In this document: positions 17,743 through 25,603 of the stretch, piece by piece
How the letters are laid out: the number at the start of each line of letters is the position of its first letter
How positions within the stretch are numbered: the stretch's first letter is position 1
DNA from: Methylotenera sp.
Lineage (GTDB): Bacteria > Pseudomonadota > Gammaproteobacteria > Burkholderiales > Methylophilaceae
NCBI GenBank assembly: GCA_030655015.1
Contig: JAURWJ010000140.1
Coordinates: 1 to 32,641 of the forward strand
DNA length: 32,641 bases
Reading direction: 5' to 3'
The notes under the pieces: generated by a model
Told to the model about the DNA's origin: nothing
Databases searched by the model: none
The model's input: the letters and a program-made list of their open reading frames with translations, nothing else
Translations under genes and position numbers: made by a program

Positions 17743-17823
17743 AAATTAGCCTCAAACCTTGCAAGGTCATTCAGCGGAGTCAATTGCTCGCGCCTGCCAT
17801 CTGTTATTTGAATAGGGGTAGTG

Positions 17824-18948
17824 TTACTCTTTGAGTAGCCCAATTGCGGCAGATGGTTCATGGAAGGGATATCCCAGAGCGGTGGCAACAGATTGATTGG
17901 TCACTTTTCCTTGATGCACATTTAACCCGTTCAGAAGATGTTGGTTATCGCGTAGTGCTTGCAAGCCCTTATCTGCAAGTGCCAGCACGTAAGGCAGCGT
18001 GGCATTATTGAGCGCATAGGTCGAAGTGCGCGGGACGGAGCCCGGCATATTGGCGACACAGTAATGAATGACACCATCGACCACATAGGTTGGCGTGTCG
18101 TGGGTGGTCGGACGCGAAGTCTCGCAGCAGCCGCCTTGGTCGATTGCAACATCTACAATCACGCTCCCAGGTTTCATCTTTGTGACAGTGTTGTGTGTGA
18201 TGAGTTTGGGTGCCGTAGCGCCCGCAACCAGCACCGCACCAATCACGAGATCGGCAATGCTACAGTGATGCTCAATCGCATCTGCCGTTGAATAAACGCT
18301 ATTCAGGCGATGGCCAAACTGCTTACTTAGGTTGCGCAGGACATCTATATTGCGGTCTATTATCGTCACTGTAGCCCCCATACCTAGAGCGACATCAATC
18401 GCATTCGTGCCGACTACTCCACCACCGATTACCGTTACTCTGGCAGGCTCAACCCCGGTAATCCCACCTAACAATATGCCTGGTCCACCATGTGCCTTTT
18501 CTAGAAAATAAGCGCCTGCCTGAACCGCAATCCGTCCTGCTACCTCTGACATTGGTGCCAGTAGCGGTAAGCCGCCTCCATCGGCAGTGACGGTTTCGTA
18601 GGCGATGCAAGTTGCACCGGAGTTAACCAGATCATGAGTCTGCTCAGGGTCGGGGGCAAGATGCAAATAGGTGAAAAGAATTTGCCCCGGCTTTAGCCAT
18701 TTGCGCTCGACGGCCTGAGGCTCCTTAACCTTAATGATCAATTGTGCTCGCTCGAATATTTCCCGTGGTGATTTGACAATGGATGCACCGGCGGTCTGGT
18801 ATTGCTGGTCTAGTGCGCCGATTCCGTCACCCGCACCTGACTCGACAAGGACTTTGTGACCGCGCGCCACCAACTCTCGTACATTGGCTGGCACTAGGCC
18901 CACCCTGTATTCGCGCACCTTGATTTCCTTGGGGACTCCGATCAGCAT
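17824..18948 (-). CDS. ald: Alanine dehydrogenase
   Basis: NAD-dependent interconversion of L-alanine and pyruvate plus ammonia. The 374 residues and the key positions match the family: R15 (VREYRVG), K75 (IIKVKEPQ) and H96 (FTYLHLAPD) in the pyruvate site. The Rossmann nucleotide site is [19 protein letters not shown], and a C-terminal family segment is [20 protein letters not shown]. The start is ATG at 18946-18948, with GAGGAA 11 bases upstream. It stands alone, convergent with glk and divergent from the L,D-transpeptidase gene. It may assimilate ammonia or supply alanine for wall peptides; nothing in the sequence shows which. The block from here to 20723 looks somewhat richer in G+C than the glucan genes to its left, judged by eye. 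Confidence 0.96.
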   Translation of the reverse strand: MLIGVPKEIKVREYRVGLVPANVRELVARGHKVLVESGAGDGIGALDQQYQTAGASIVKSPREIFERAQLIIKVKEPQAVERKWLKPGQILFTYLHLAPDPEQTHDLVNSGATCIAYETVTADGGGLPLLAPMSEVAGRIAVQAGAYFLEKAHGGPGILLGGITGVEPARVTVIGGGVVGTNAIDVALGMGATVTIIDRNIDVLRNLSKQFGHRLNSVYSTADAIEHHCSIADLVIGAVLVAGATAPKLITHNTVTKMKPGSVIVDVAIDQGGCCETSRPTTHDTPTYVVDGVIHYCVANMPGSVPRTSTYALNNATLPYVLALADKGLQALRDNQHLLNGLNVHQGKVTNQSVATALGYPFHEPSAAIGLLKE

Positions 18949-19260
18949 ATATCTGTTAGTTCCTCATACAATAATTGCCGCCACATTGAGAACATAAAGC
19001 GGCCAAGTATTGCATAACCACTTCGTAATACTGGATATCATAACAGAGTAGAATAAGCTTACGTTTGCCTTTGCTATATTTAGCTTGCTAAGTTAGGGCA
19101 GTGAAACTTAAAGCTTGCATTATGGTTAATTTTTTAGTTAATTCCCCCATATTTTTGCATGTGGTACATTGTTACTGTCGTTTGGTAATAGCTATTCTTT
19201 GGCTATCTCATAATCATACCAGCGATCAATATAGGTTGACGATGACAGGAGAGGAGGGGA
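18949..19260. other. Divergent intergenic region between ald and the L,D-transpeptidase gene
   Basis: 312 AT-rich bases that must hold promoters for both directions. I see no convincing sigma-70 pair, no riboswitch-like structure and no conserved small gene. A plus-strand open frame from 19101 runs into the transpeptidase gene in another frame and has no recognisable product. Confidence 0.5.
19252..19257 (+). promoter_or_regulatory. Ribosome binding site deciding the TTG start at 19261
   Basis: A purine-rich run at 19247-19259 contains AGGAG ending nine bases before, and AGGAGG ending three bases before, the TTG at 19261. An in-frame stop at 19243-19245 excludes any earlier start, and the TTG opens directly into a signal peptide. 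Confidence 0.75.
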
Positions 19261-20151
19261 TTGCGCTTTATTCAAGCTTTCAGTCTAATAATATGTTTGG
19301 CTTACCTGCCACAGGCGGTGGCAGAACCGCTGTCATTTCCCATCACTGGCGGGGTGTTTGAATACGCAGTTCAACCTGGAGACTATCTAATCAAGATCGG
19401 CGCACGTTTTGGAGTGCCTGCCGTAACCTTGTCGCGCGATAATGATTTGGAATATGAAGGCTTATTGATGCCAGGGCAGAAGCTAGTCATCGATAACCGG
19501 CACATCGTGCCTGAATTGCGGGATGAAGGCCTGCTCATTAACTTGCCGCAACGCATGCTCTATTACTTTCGCGGCTGGGAATTAGTGGCTACCTATCCAG
19601 TGGGATTGGGAAAGCCTAGCTGGCCGACACCGGCAGGTGAGTTCATTGTGACCAATAAGGCAGTTAACAAGGCTTGGCGTGTGCCAAAATCTATTCAGGA
19701 GGAAATGCGCCGTGAAGGTCAAATAGTGAAGGCGGAAGTGCCACCTGGCCCCGACAACCCTCTAGGCAAACACTGGCTTGGGCTCAGCCTGACATCGATT
19801 GGTATTCACGGCACCCTCGCGCCAGCCAGTATTTATCATTTTCAGAGCCATGGCTGCATACGCCTGCATCCCGATGATATCGAGGTGCTGTTTGCGCAGA
19901 TAGAGCAGGGGGCGGTTGGCAGTATTATTTACAATCCACTTTTGCTGACAGAATCGAATGGGCAGATTTTTATTGAGGCGCATCGGGATATTTATAGCAA
20001 AGTTGAGACCTCATTGGCTACGTTAAAACAAATGGCGCATGATGCGATGCTGAGCAATCGCATCGACTGGTTGCGTGCAGCAGAGGTGTTGATACTGAAA
20101 GATGGTGTAGCACGCGATGTGACGCTCTCCATCCAAGCCCCTCAAACATAG
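19261..20151 (+). CDS. L,D-transpeptidase with LysM domain (YkuD/ErfK family)
   Basis: Periplasmic peptidoglycan enzyme forming 3-3 (mDAP-mDAP) cross-links or attaching lipoprotein to the wall; which of the two is not decided by the sequence. The 296 residues start at a TTG with a strong ribosome binding site. A signal peptide (MRFIQAFSLIICLAYLPQAVA) is followed by a LysM module (FEYAVQPGDYLIKIGARFG, about 35-80). The YkuD domain follows: GLLINLPQRMLYYF, then the HGT motif (TSIGIHGTLAP) and the catalytic C199 in SHGCIRLHP. A further C-terminal tail of about 75 residues follows the catalytic core. The next gene, 14 bases on, encodes a MepK-like endopeptidase able in other bacteria to cut the same cross-links, so the pair probably works on wall remodelling. 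Confidence 0.93.
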   Translation: MRFIQAFSLIICLAYLPQAVAEPLSFPITGGVFEYAVQPGDYLIKIGARFGVPAVTLSRDNDLEYEGLLMPGQKLVIDNRHIVPELRDEGLLINLPQRMLYYFRGWELVATYPVGLGKPSWPTPAGEFIVTNKAVNKAWRVPKSIQEEMRREGQIVKAEVPPGPDNPLGKHWLGLSLTSIGIHGTLAPASIYHFQSHGCIRLHPDDIEVLFAQIEQGAVGSIIYNPLLLTESNGQIFIEAHRDIYSKVETSLATLKQMAHDAMLSNRIDWLRAAEVLILKDGVARDVTLSIQAPQT

Positions 20152-20165
20152 GATGAACTATCACG

Positions 20166-20723
20166 ATGAGTCATGAAGTTTGTAAGATACGTCGGCGTTT
20201 GCTTAAGGCTGGCATGGCGCTCGCATTTACAGGGCTGAGCGCCCGCCCAGCTCTTGCTGCCTTTAAGTCGAGATTAACTGAGGGGCGTGAACTTTCTTTC
20301 CATAATCTGCATACCGGCGAAAATCTCAACGCTGAGTACTGGTCTGAAGGTGCTTATCTGCCAGATGCGCTGGCTGACATCAACCACATTCTGCGTGATC
20401 ATCGCAACGATCAGGTGCTCCCGATTGAGACGCATCTGCTTGATTTATTGTACGGACTGCGCAACGCACTCGACACCACGCAACCATTCCAGATCATATC
20501 GGGCTATCATTCGCCCGCAACCAATGCGCTTCTGGCAGCTAATTTCGATGGCGTAGCCAAAGGCAGCCTGCATACGCAAGCCAAGGCAATCGACCTTAAT
20601 GTTGAAGGGGTTCCACTAAACGAGCTGCGCCGTGCAGCCATTGCATTGCATGGGGGCGGTGTCGGTTATTACCCGAACTCTAACTTTGTACATATTGATA
20701 TTGGCCGTGTGCGAACCTGGTAG
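20166..20723 (+). CDS. MepK/YcbK-like (DUF882, peptidase M15 family) murein endopeptidase
   Basis: Predicted zinc endopeptidase exported to the periplasm. The N-terminus has a twin-arginine-type signal, IRRRLLKAGMALAFTGLSA, with likely cleavage after ALA near residue 32. The M15A/DUF882 core shows the metal ligands H136 and D143 (SLHTQAKAIDL) and H176 (NFVHIDIG), and ISGYHSPATN before them. At 185 residues the length is normal for the family. E. coli MepK is known to cleave mDAP-mDAP and D-Ala-mDAP cross-links; that function is transferred here by homology. It lies 14 bases downstream of the L,D-transpeptidase gene on the same strand and is very likely co-transcribed. The gene ends 108 bases before the convergent queG stop. 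Confidence 0.9.
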   Translation: MSHEVCKIRRRLLKAGMALAFTGLSARPALAAFKSRLTEGRELSFHNLHTGENLNAEYWSEGAYLPDALADINHILRDHRNDQVLPIETHLLDLLYGLRNALDTTQPFQIISGYHSPATNALLAANFDGVAKGSLHTQAKAIDLNVEGVPLNELRRAAIALHGGGVGYYPNSNFVHIDIGRVRTW

Positions 20724-20831
20724 TTTATGTAGATAAGTGGTCAGGTCAGATTGCTTTGTAAGGTGCCATTATCAAGCTGCAAATTTTTACCTCTAGATTT
20801 ACGATTAAACCAAGTCATCAATATAGTGCGG

Positions 20832-21935
20832 TTAAAAAGTACGATCAGGTAAGTGGCGTGAGAGCGCCCATCGTACATGATCTCTTACTACGACATCTTT
20901 ATGATCTATATGTTGTTTGAGGGCATCAATAATTGCTGGTGTAGTTTCTGCATTACCCAAACCTACGGCGATATTTCTTAGCCATTGTGTATAGCCGATA
21001 CGATAAATCGCACTGCCCGCCATTTTTGTTTTGAATGCATCTTCACTCCAGTTAAAACAATCAATTAGGCTAATATCATCTAGTCCATGTTTCACTGCAA
21101 AATCGGCTTCTTTGGTGATTTCGGCAAACTTGTTCCAAGGGCAATAAAGCTGGCAGTCATCGCAGCCATACACGCGGTTGCCGATTAAGGGGCGCAACTC
21201 TATGGGTATGTTGCCCTTAAGCTCAATCGTTAAATAAGAAATACAGCGTCTGGCATCTACCTCATACGGCGCTGTAATGGCTTGGGTCGGGCAAACGTCA
21301 ATACAGCTGGTGCAAGTGCCGCAATGATTCGTGGCTGGCGCGTCAATATCCAGTGGTAAATTGGTGTAAATTTCACCTAAAAAAAACCATGAACCTTGAT
21401 TTTTATTGATCAGTAGTGTGTGTTTTCCGCGCCAACCCAGACCGGATTTTTCTGCCAAGGCCACTTCTAGTACAGGCGCGCTATCGGTGAAGGCTCGGTA
21501 TTCAAAATGGCTGGTTTGATCATGCGCGAGTTCAGCTTGAACCTTCTCGCATAGTTTTTGCAGTTTGTTGCGCATCACTTTGTGATAATCGCGCCCAAGC
21601 GCGTAGCGTGAGATAAATGCCCGGCTGTTGTTTTGCAAAATAGCTTCGCTATCTTTAGCGTTTGGCGGTAGGTAATCTAAACGTGCTGAAATAATGCGGT
21701 TGGTATTTGGTACTAATTCGGCAGGGCGGGTGCGCTTCGTGCCGTGTTTTGCCATATAATCCATCTCACCATGGAAACCTTTTTTAATCCACGCTTGATG
21801 TTCAGTTTCAGCCGTTTGCAAATGGGTGTCGGTAATGCCAATTTGATTAAAGCCGAGTTCCAGCCCCCAACGTTTAATATCGCGACTCAGTTGGCTAATA
21901 TTTTTAGTAGAATTAAACTTAGTATAATGGCTCAT
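20832..21935 (-). CDS. queG: Epoxyqueuosine reductase
   Basis: Cobalamin-dependent iron-sulfur enzyme that reduces epoxyqueuosine in tRNA to queuosine, the last step of that wobble-base modification. The N-terminal cobalamin-binding part (LGFNQIGITD, EMDYMAKHGTKR) is followed by a ferredoxin-type double cluster region: CGTCTSCIDVCPTQAI and YGCDDCQLYCPWN supply the two 4Fe-4S sites. A helical C-terminal HEAT-like region follows. I place the start at the ATG 21935-21933 (MSHYTKFNS), giving 367 residues. A longer frame to 22010 adds 25 low-complexity Ala/Ser residues antisense to tsaE and is unlikely. The start codon shares bases with the tsaE ATG, so the two genes diverge from one point. Confidence 0.95.
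   Translation of the reverse strand: MSHYTKFNSTKNISQLSRDIKRWGLELGFNQIGITDTHLQTAETEHQAWIKKGFHGEMDYMAKHGTKRTRPAELVPNTNRIISARLDYLPPNAKDSEAILQNNSRAFISRYALGRDYHKVMRNKLQKLCEKVQAELAHDQTSHFEYRAFTDSAPVLEVALAEKSGLGWRGKHTLLINKNQGSWFFLGEIYTNLPLDIDAPATNHCGTCTSCIDVCPTQAITAPYEVDARRCISYLTIELKGNIPIELRPLIGNRVYGCDDCQLYCPWNKFAEITKEADFAVKHGLDDISLIDCFNWSEDAFKTKMAGSAIYRIGYTQWLRNIAVGLGNAETTPAIIDALKQHIDHKDVVVRDHVRWALSRHLPDRTF
21923..21928 (+). promoter_or_regulatory. Candidate -10 box for tsaE, close enough to suggest a leaderless start
   Basis: TATAAT matches the consensus exactly and ends five bases before the tsaE ATG at 21934. A start point at the usual 6-8 bases downstream would fall on the ATG itself. No good -35 box lies at 17 bases, and no ribosome binding site precedes the ATG. 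Confidence 0.4.
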
Positions 21936-22437
21936 GGATAATAATTTTACACTTGATTTGGCAGATGAGGCTGCAACGCTTGGTTTTGGTGCTGCAGTCG
22001 CCAAAGCCATTACGCCTAATTTAACGATTTATTTACATGGCGATTTAGGTGCAGGTAAAACTACTTTTGCCCGTGGCTTGATTCGCGGATTAGGGTTTAT
22101 GGGTAAAGTTAAAAGCCCCACTTATACGTTAGTTGAGCCTTACGAAGTGATGTTGAATCAGGCCGAATTGTTAACCCTGTATCATTTTGATTTGTATCGA
22201 TTTAATGATGAAGAAGAGTGGGAAGCGGCAGGTTTTAGAGACTACTTTAATCCTGCGAGTGTGTGTTTAATTGAGTGGCCAGAAAAAGCTGCGCATAGTT
22301 TGCCTGTAGCAGATATTGATATTAGTTTTAACCTCAAAGGAGCAGGCCGTGAAGTTAACGTGTTTGCACATACGCCACATGGTGAGCAATGCCTAAAAAA
22401 ATTCCAGCATAGTGTTCTTAAGTGTTCTAATGATTAA
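21934..22437 (+). CDS. tsaE: tRNA N6-adenosine threonylcarbamoyltransferase complex ATPase TsaE
   Basis: ATPase partner of TsaB/TsaD in forming N6-threonylcarbamoyladenosine (t6A37) on ANN-decoding tRNAs. The Walker A GDLGAGKTT (residues 36-44), the switch-like SPTYTLVEPYE and the conserved LYHFDLYRF and IEWPEKA are all present. The 167 residues suit the family. The ATG at 21934 overlaps the divergent queG start and has no Shine-Dalgarno sequence. The 3' end overlaps the start region of amiC, so the two are co-translated; tsaE-amiC is a common proteobacterial order. The last 20 or so residues (HGEQCLKKFQHSVLKCSND) look unconserved. Confidence 0.96.
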   Translation: MDNNFTLDLADEAATLGFGAAVAKAITPNLTIYLHGDLGAGKTTFARGLIRGLGFMGKVKSPTYTLVEPYEVMLNQAELLTLYHFDLYRFNDEEEWEAAGFRDYFNPASVCLIEWPEKAAHSLPVADIDISFNLKGAGREVNVFAHTPHGEQCLKKFQHSVLKCSND

Positions 22438-23887
22438 ACCAATAATCAAACCGATATTTAAAGCAATGATTAAAAGTTTGAAGTCAATTTTTTTAAGTTT
22501 TACTGCATGCTTGCTGTTGGTCGGCGAGGCATACGCAGCAGACAATGCTATCACTGCGGGGCGTATTTGGCCTGCGCAAGATTACACGCGCATGACCCTA
22601 GAGGCCAGCAAGCCAATTGCTTATAAAATGACACTGCTACAAAACCCTGAACGTGTGGTGGTGGATATTGAAAATGTTGATCTCAACCAAGTATTGAAAT
22701 CACTGAACGACAAGATATTAGCCAGTGACCCTTACATTATGCAGTTGCGCGTGGCTCAATTTAAACCCGGCGTTGTGCGCTTGGTGGTCGATTTAAAAGC
22801 TGAAATCAAGCCAACGATATTCACCTTGTTGCCTGCAGGCGATTACAAGCACCGATTGGTGTTAGATATTTACCCAGTGAAAGATCCGTTAATGACGCTG
22901 TTGGCGCAGCGCGATAATGCATTTTCGCCTACCGCTGAAGTGCAGGCTTTCAATCAATTACCACTCTCGCAATCAAGTACAGAGCCTTTACCTGCGCAGC
23001 AATCAAATAATTCAACACTTGATCCAGTGATTGAAGCTACGGCGGTAATGCCTACAGAAAATAATAAGCCTGCTGAAGTCAGCCCTCAGATTAAGCCGGT
23101 AGAGAGTGCGAGCAGCACTCAAGCTATGGTGACAAAAGAGGCGCCTGAAAATAAAGACGTAGATAAATTTATCCGACAAATTACAATTGCCATTGACCCT
23201 GGTCATGGCGGAGAGGACCCCGGTGCAATTGGTGCTACTGGTAGCCGTGAAAAAGATATTACCTTGATTATTGCTAAAAAGCTCAAAGCTAAAATTGATG
23301 AAGAACCCGGCATGCGGGCTGTGTTGACGCGTGATAGTGATTATTTTATACCGTTGCATGGGCGTGTACTCAAAGCACGCAAGTTACAAGCAGATTTGTT
23401 TGTGTCTATTCATGCGGATGCTTTTACTAATCCTGCTGCACGCGGCTCGTCAGTATTCGCTCTTTCTGAAAAAGGGGCAACCAGTGCCAGTGCGCGCTAT
23501 TTAGCTAAAAAAGAAAATGAATCGGATTTGATTGGCGGCGTGAGTTTAAATGTAAAAGACCCTGTGTTAGCAAGAACGCTCCTGGATTTATCGCAAACAG
23601 CGACCATTAATGATAGTTTGAAATTAGGTAAAGCGGTATTGGGGTATATTGGCGAACTTAATAAGTTACACAAAAACCATGTAGAGCAAGCCGGTTTTGC
23701 GGTGTTGAAATCACCAGATATCCCATCAATTCTGGTCGAAACGGATTTTATCAGCAACCCGGATGAAGAGCGCAGGCTTAATGATGACGCTTATCAGGAT
23801 AAATTAGTGCTTTCTATTTTGGCTGGCATCAAAAAGTATTTTGCTAGTAATCCTGCGCTCGCAAAAACCAAGTTGGCGATGCAGTAA
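22430..23887 (+). CDS. amiC: N-acetylmuramoyl-L-alanine amidase (AmiC-like, AMIN + Amidase_3)
   Basis: Periplasmic zinc amidase that removes stem peptides from the glycan during daughter-cell separation. A lysine-rich N-terminus and signal peptide (SLKSIFLSFTACLLLVGEAYA) lead to an AMIN domain (RIWPAQDYTRMTLEASKP to LVLDIYP), which targets the septal wall. A Ser/Pro/Gln-rich linker follows, then Amidase_3. The zinc and catalytic residues are H259 (AIDPGHGGEDPG), Glu in GSREKD, His in VSIHADAF and Glu in SILVETDFISNP. Three starts are possible: GTG 22412, ATG 22430 and ATG 22466. I choose 22430, which overlaps the tsaE stop by 8 bases; 22466 would give the tidiest signal peptide. An insertion of about 40 residues near SEKGATSASARYLAKKENES is typical of AmiA/AmiC-type autoregulatory helices. 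Confidence 0.94.
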   Translation: MIKPIIKPIFKAMIKSLKSIFLSFTACLLLVGEAYAADNAITAGRIWPAQDYTRMTLEASKPIAYKMTLLQNPERVVVDIENVDLNQVLKSLNDKILASDPYIMQLRVAQFKPGVVRLVVDLKAEIKPTIFTLLPAGDYKHRLVLDIYPVKDPLMTLLAQRDNAFSPTAEVQAFNQLPLSQSSTEPLPAQQSNNSTLDPVIEATAVMPTENNKPAEVSPQIKPVESASSTQAMVTKEAPENKDVDKFIRQITIAIDPGHGGEDPGAIGATGSREKDITLIIAKKLKAKIDEEPGMRAVLTRDSDYFIPLHGRVLKARKLQADLFVSIHADAFTNPAARGSSVFALSEKGATSASARYLAKKENESDLIGGVSLNVKDPVLARTLLDLSQTATINDSLKLGKAVLGYIGELNKLHKNHVEQAGFAVLKSPDIPSILVETDFISNPDEERRLNDDAYQDKLVLSILAGIKKYFASNPALAKTKLAMQ

Positions 23888-23919
23888 GAATAAGTAAGAC
23901 TAATCACTGAAATTTGCTG

Positions 23920-23925
23920 AAGGGG
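23920..23925 (+). promoter_or_regulatory. Ribosome binding site setting the MBL gene start
   Basis: AAGGGG lies six bases before the ATG at 23932. It falls inside the longer TTG-started frame (23914), so the TTG is unlikely to be used. Confidence 0.65.
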
Positions 23926-23931
23926 TACGCG

Positions 23932-25296
23932 ATGATGCAACTTACATTTTTAGGTGCTACAGGCACTGTCACTGGCTCAAAATATCTGCTAAAAAGTGGT
24001 GATAAACGCATTCTGGTTGATTGTGGGTTGTTTCAGGGGCTTAAGCAATTACGGCTTAAAAACTGGGCGGACTTGCCAATCAATCCCAAAGAAATTGATG
24101 CCGTGGTGCTGACCCATGCGCATATTGATCACAGTGGCTACTTGCCATTGCTGGTTAAAAATGGCTTTTCAGGTAAGGTGTATTGCTCTGAAGCTACGCG
24201 TGATTTATGTGAGGTTTTGTTACCTGATTCTGCGTATCTGCAAGAAGAGGAAGCTGAATATGCTAATCGGCGCGGCTTCTCTAAACATCAACCGGCACTC
24301 CCGCTATACACGCAAGAAGATGCAATGGCTGCGCTCAAGTTGATTACACCAGTGAATTATGAGCAAGATGTAGATTTAGGCGATGGTCTTACGTTGAGGC
24401 TCACGCCTAACGGCCATATTCTCGGCTCAGCGTTTGTGCGCATTCATAACCGACAAACATCAGTGTTGTTCTCAGGCGATATTGGTCGCCCTCATGATAT
24501 TTTGATGAGAGCGCCTGCAAATGTTAAGCAGGCCGATTATTTGCTGCTTGAGTCAACCTACGGTAATCGCTTACATGAAAAAGACGATCCGCAAGTGAAG
24601 TTAGCTGCCATTATCAATAAAACAGTCAAGCGTAAGGGCGTAGTGGTGATTCCTGTATTTGCAGTGGGTAGGGCGCAAGAGCTGCTGTATTACATACATT
24701 TGCTTAAATCATCAGGCGCTATCGCGCACGATATTCCTGTGTATCTGAATAGCCCAATGGCAGTAGATGCTACGGAAATATTTACGCATCACCATGATGA
24801 GCATCGTTTAACGCCAGAGCAGTGCCGCGCGTTGAATCGAACAGCACGGATGGTGAATAGTGCTGAAGAATCAAGGCGTTTGAATGAAACACACGGCCCG
24901 ATGATTATTCTTTCAGCCAGTGGCATGGCGTCCGGTGGGCGTGTTGTGCATCATCTCAAGGCATTTGCACCAAAGCCTAACAACACTATTTTATTTGTAG
25001 GGTTTCAGGCCGCGGGTACGCGTGGTGCTGCGATGTTGGATGGTGCGGAGAGCGTTAAAATTCATGGTGAGTATGTGCCAATACGCGCCAATGTTGAGCT
25101 GATTTCCAACCTTTCGGCACACGCTGATTATTCGGAAATATTAGACTGGCTAGGGGGTTTTGAAACGCCGCCTAAAAAAACGTTTATTGTGCATGGTGAG
25201 CCGGTTGCAGCAGATGCCATGCGGCATCACATTGAGGAAAAAATGCACTGGAAAGTGGTGATGCCTGAGTATCTGGAAACAGTGACCTTGGATTAA
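23932..25296 (+). CDS. Metallo-beta-lactamase/beta-CASP fold ribonuclease-like protein
   Basis: Predicted RNA-cleaving hydrolase of the CPSF/RNase J-like superfamily (TTHA0252-like bacterial group). The N-terminal MBL domain carries LTHAHIDH (H62, H64, D66, H67), the metal His in NGHILGSAFV and the Asp in LFSGDIGRPHD. The beta-CASP insert has VIPVFAVGRAQELL, IPVYLNSPMAVDAT and SASGMASGGRVVHHL. The metal His returns in LSAHADYSEIL, and the protein ends with TFIVHGEPVAADAMRHHIEE. The start at 23932 gives 455 residues, a usual length; an upstream TTG frame to 23914 is less likely because it covers the ribosome binding site. It lies 44 bases after amiC and is perhaps transcribed with it. It faces the SUV3-like helicase gene on the opposite strand. 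Confidence 0.9.
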   Translation: MMQLTFLGATGTVTGSKYLLKSGDKRILVDCGLFQGLKQLRLKNWADLPINPKEIDAVVLTHAHIDHSGYLPLLVKNGFSGKVYCSEATRDLCEVLLPDSAYLQEEEAEYANRRGFSKHQPALPLYTQEDAMAALKLITPVNYEQDVDLGDGLTLRLTPNGHILGSAFVRIHNRQTSVLFSGDIGRPHDILMRAPANVKQADYLLLESTYGNRLHEKDDPQVKLAAIINKTVKRKGVVVIPVFAVGRAQELLYYIHLLKSSGAIAHDIPVYLNSPMAVDATEIFTHHHDEHRLTPEQCRALNRTARMVNSAEESRRLNETHGPMIILSASGMASGGRVVHHLKAFAPKPNNTILFVGFQAAGTRGAAMLDGAESVKIHGEYVPIRANVELISNLSAHADYSEILDWLGGFETPPKKTFIVHGEPVAADAMRHHIEEKMHWKVVMPEYLETVTLD

Positions 25297-25420
25297 GTTG
25301 TCTTATGTACCCAAGCACGCTGATCAGGGGAAACTGATAAGTACTACTAAACCCGCTTTGCAGGCAAGTATTACTAATTTTCTAAGTGCTATACCAGTGC
25401 TTGGCATCCCCGTAGAATAT

Positions 25421-25599
25421 ATGGGCTAAAGCCCATTATTCATACGTGAAAGCACTTGTAAACCCGTATGTACCACGGGCACTCCGATTTTCTAAGAGAT
25501 AAATCTCTTGAAAAGTCGTATGTAGGAGCGATATTTATATCGCGAAAGCAATGATCAATATAATCACCAACCATTCGCGATATAAATATCGCTTCTACA
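25421..25599. repeat. Cluster of four REP-like hairpins sharing a TAAA/TTTA loop
   Basis: Within the 307 bases between the MBL gene and the helicase gene are four perfect short palindromes: ATGGGC-TAAA-GCCCAT (25421-25436), AAGAGA-TAAA-TCTCTT (25494-25509), GCGATA-TTTA-TATCGC (25528-25543) and GCGATA-TAAA-TATCGC (25577-25592). The last two also form a larger inverted pair, 25521-25546 with 25574-25599 (25 of 26 bases), around a 27-base loop. The stems differ while the loop is kept. The cluster lies between convergent genes and may serve as a two-way terminator or mRNA end. The rest of the gap holds nothing I recognise. Confidence 0.75.
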
Positions 25600-25603
25600 T
25601 AAA

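Noticed and set aside
17743-17823. ACCTTGCAAGGT palindrome in the glk-ald gap as a two-way terminator
   Set aside because: The stem has no loop and no T run, so it is too weak to call.
19101-19361. Small plus-strand gene upstream of the L,D-transpeptidase
   Set aside because: It overlaps the transpeptidase start in another frame, lacks a good ribosome binding site, and its product looks random with Cys and His scattered through it.
21936-22010. N-terminal extension of queG to 22010
   Set aside because: The extra 25 residues are Ala/Ser-rich, antisense to the conserved start of tsaE and unlike QueG N-termini; MSHYTKF at 21935 fits better.
25421-25599. CRISPR array
   Set aside because: The palindromes differ from one another and the spacing is irregular; there are no repeated identical units with unique spacers and no cas genes.
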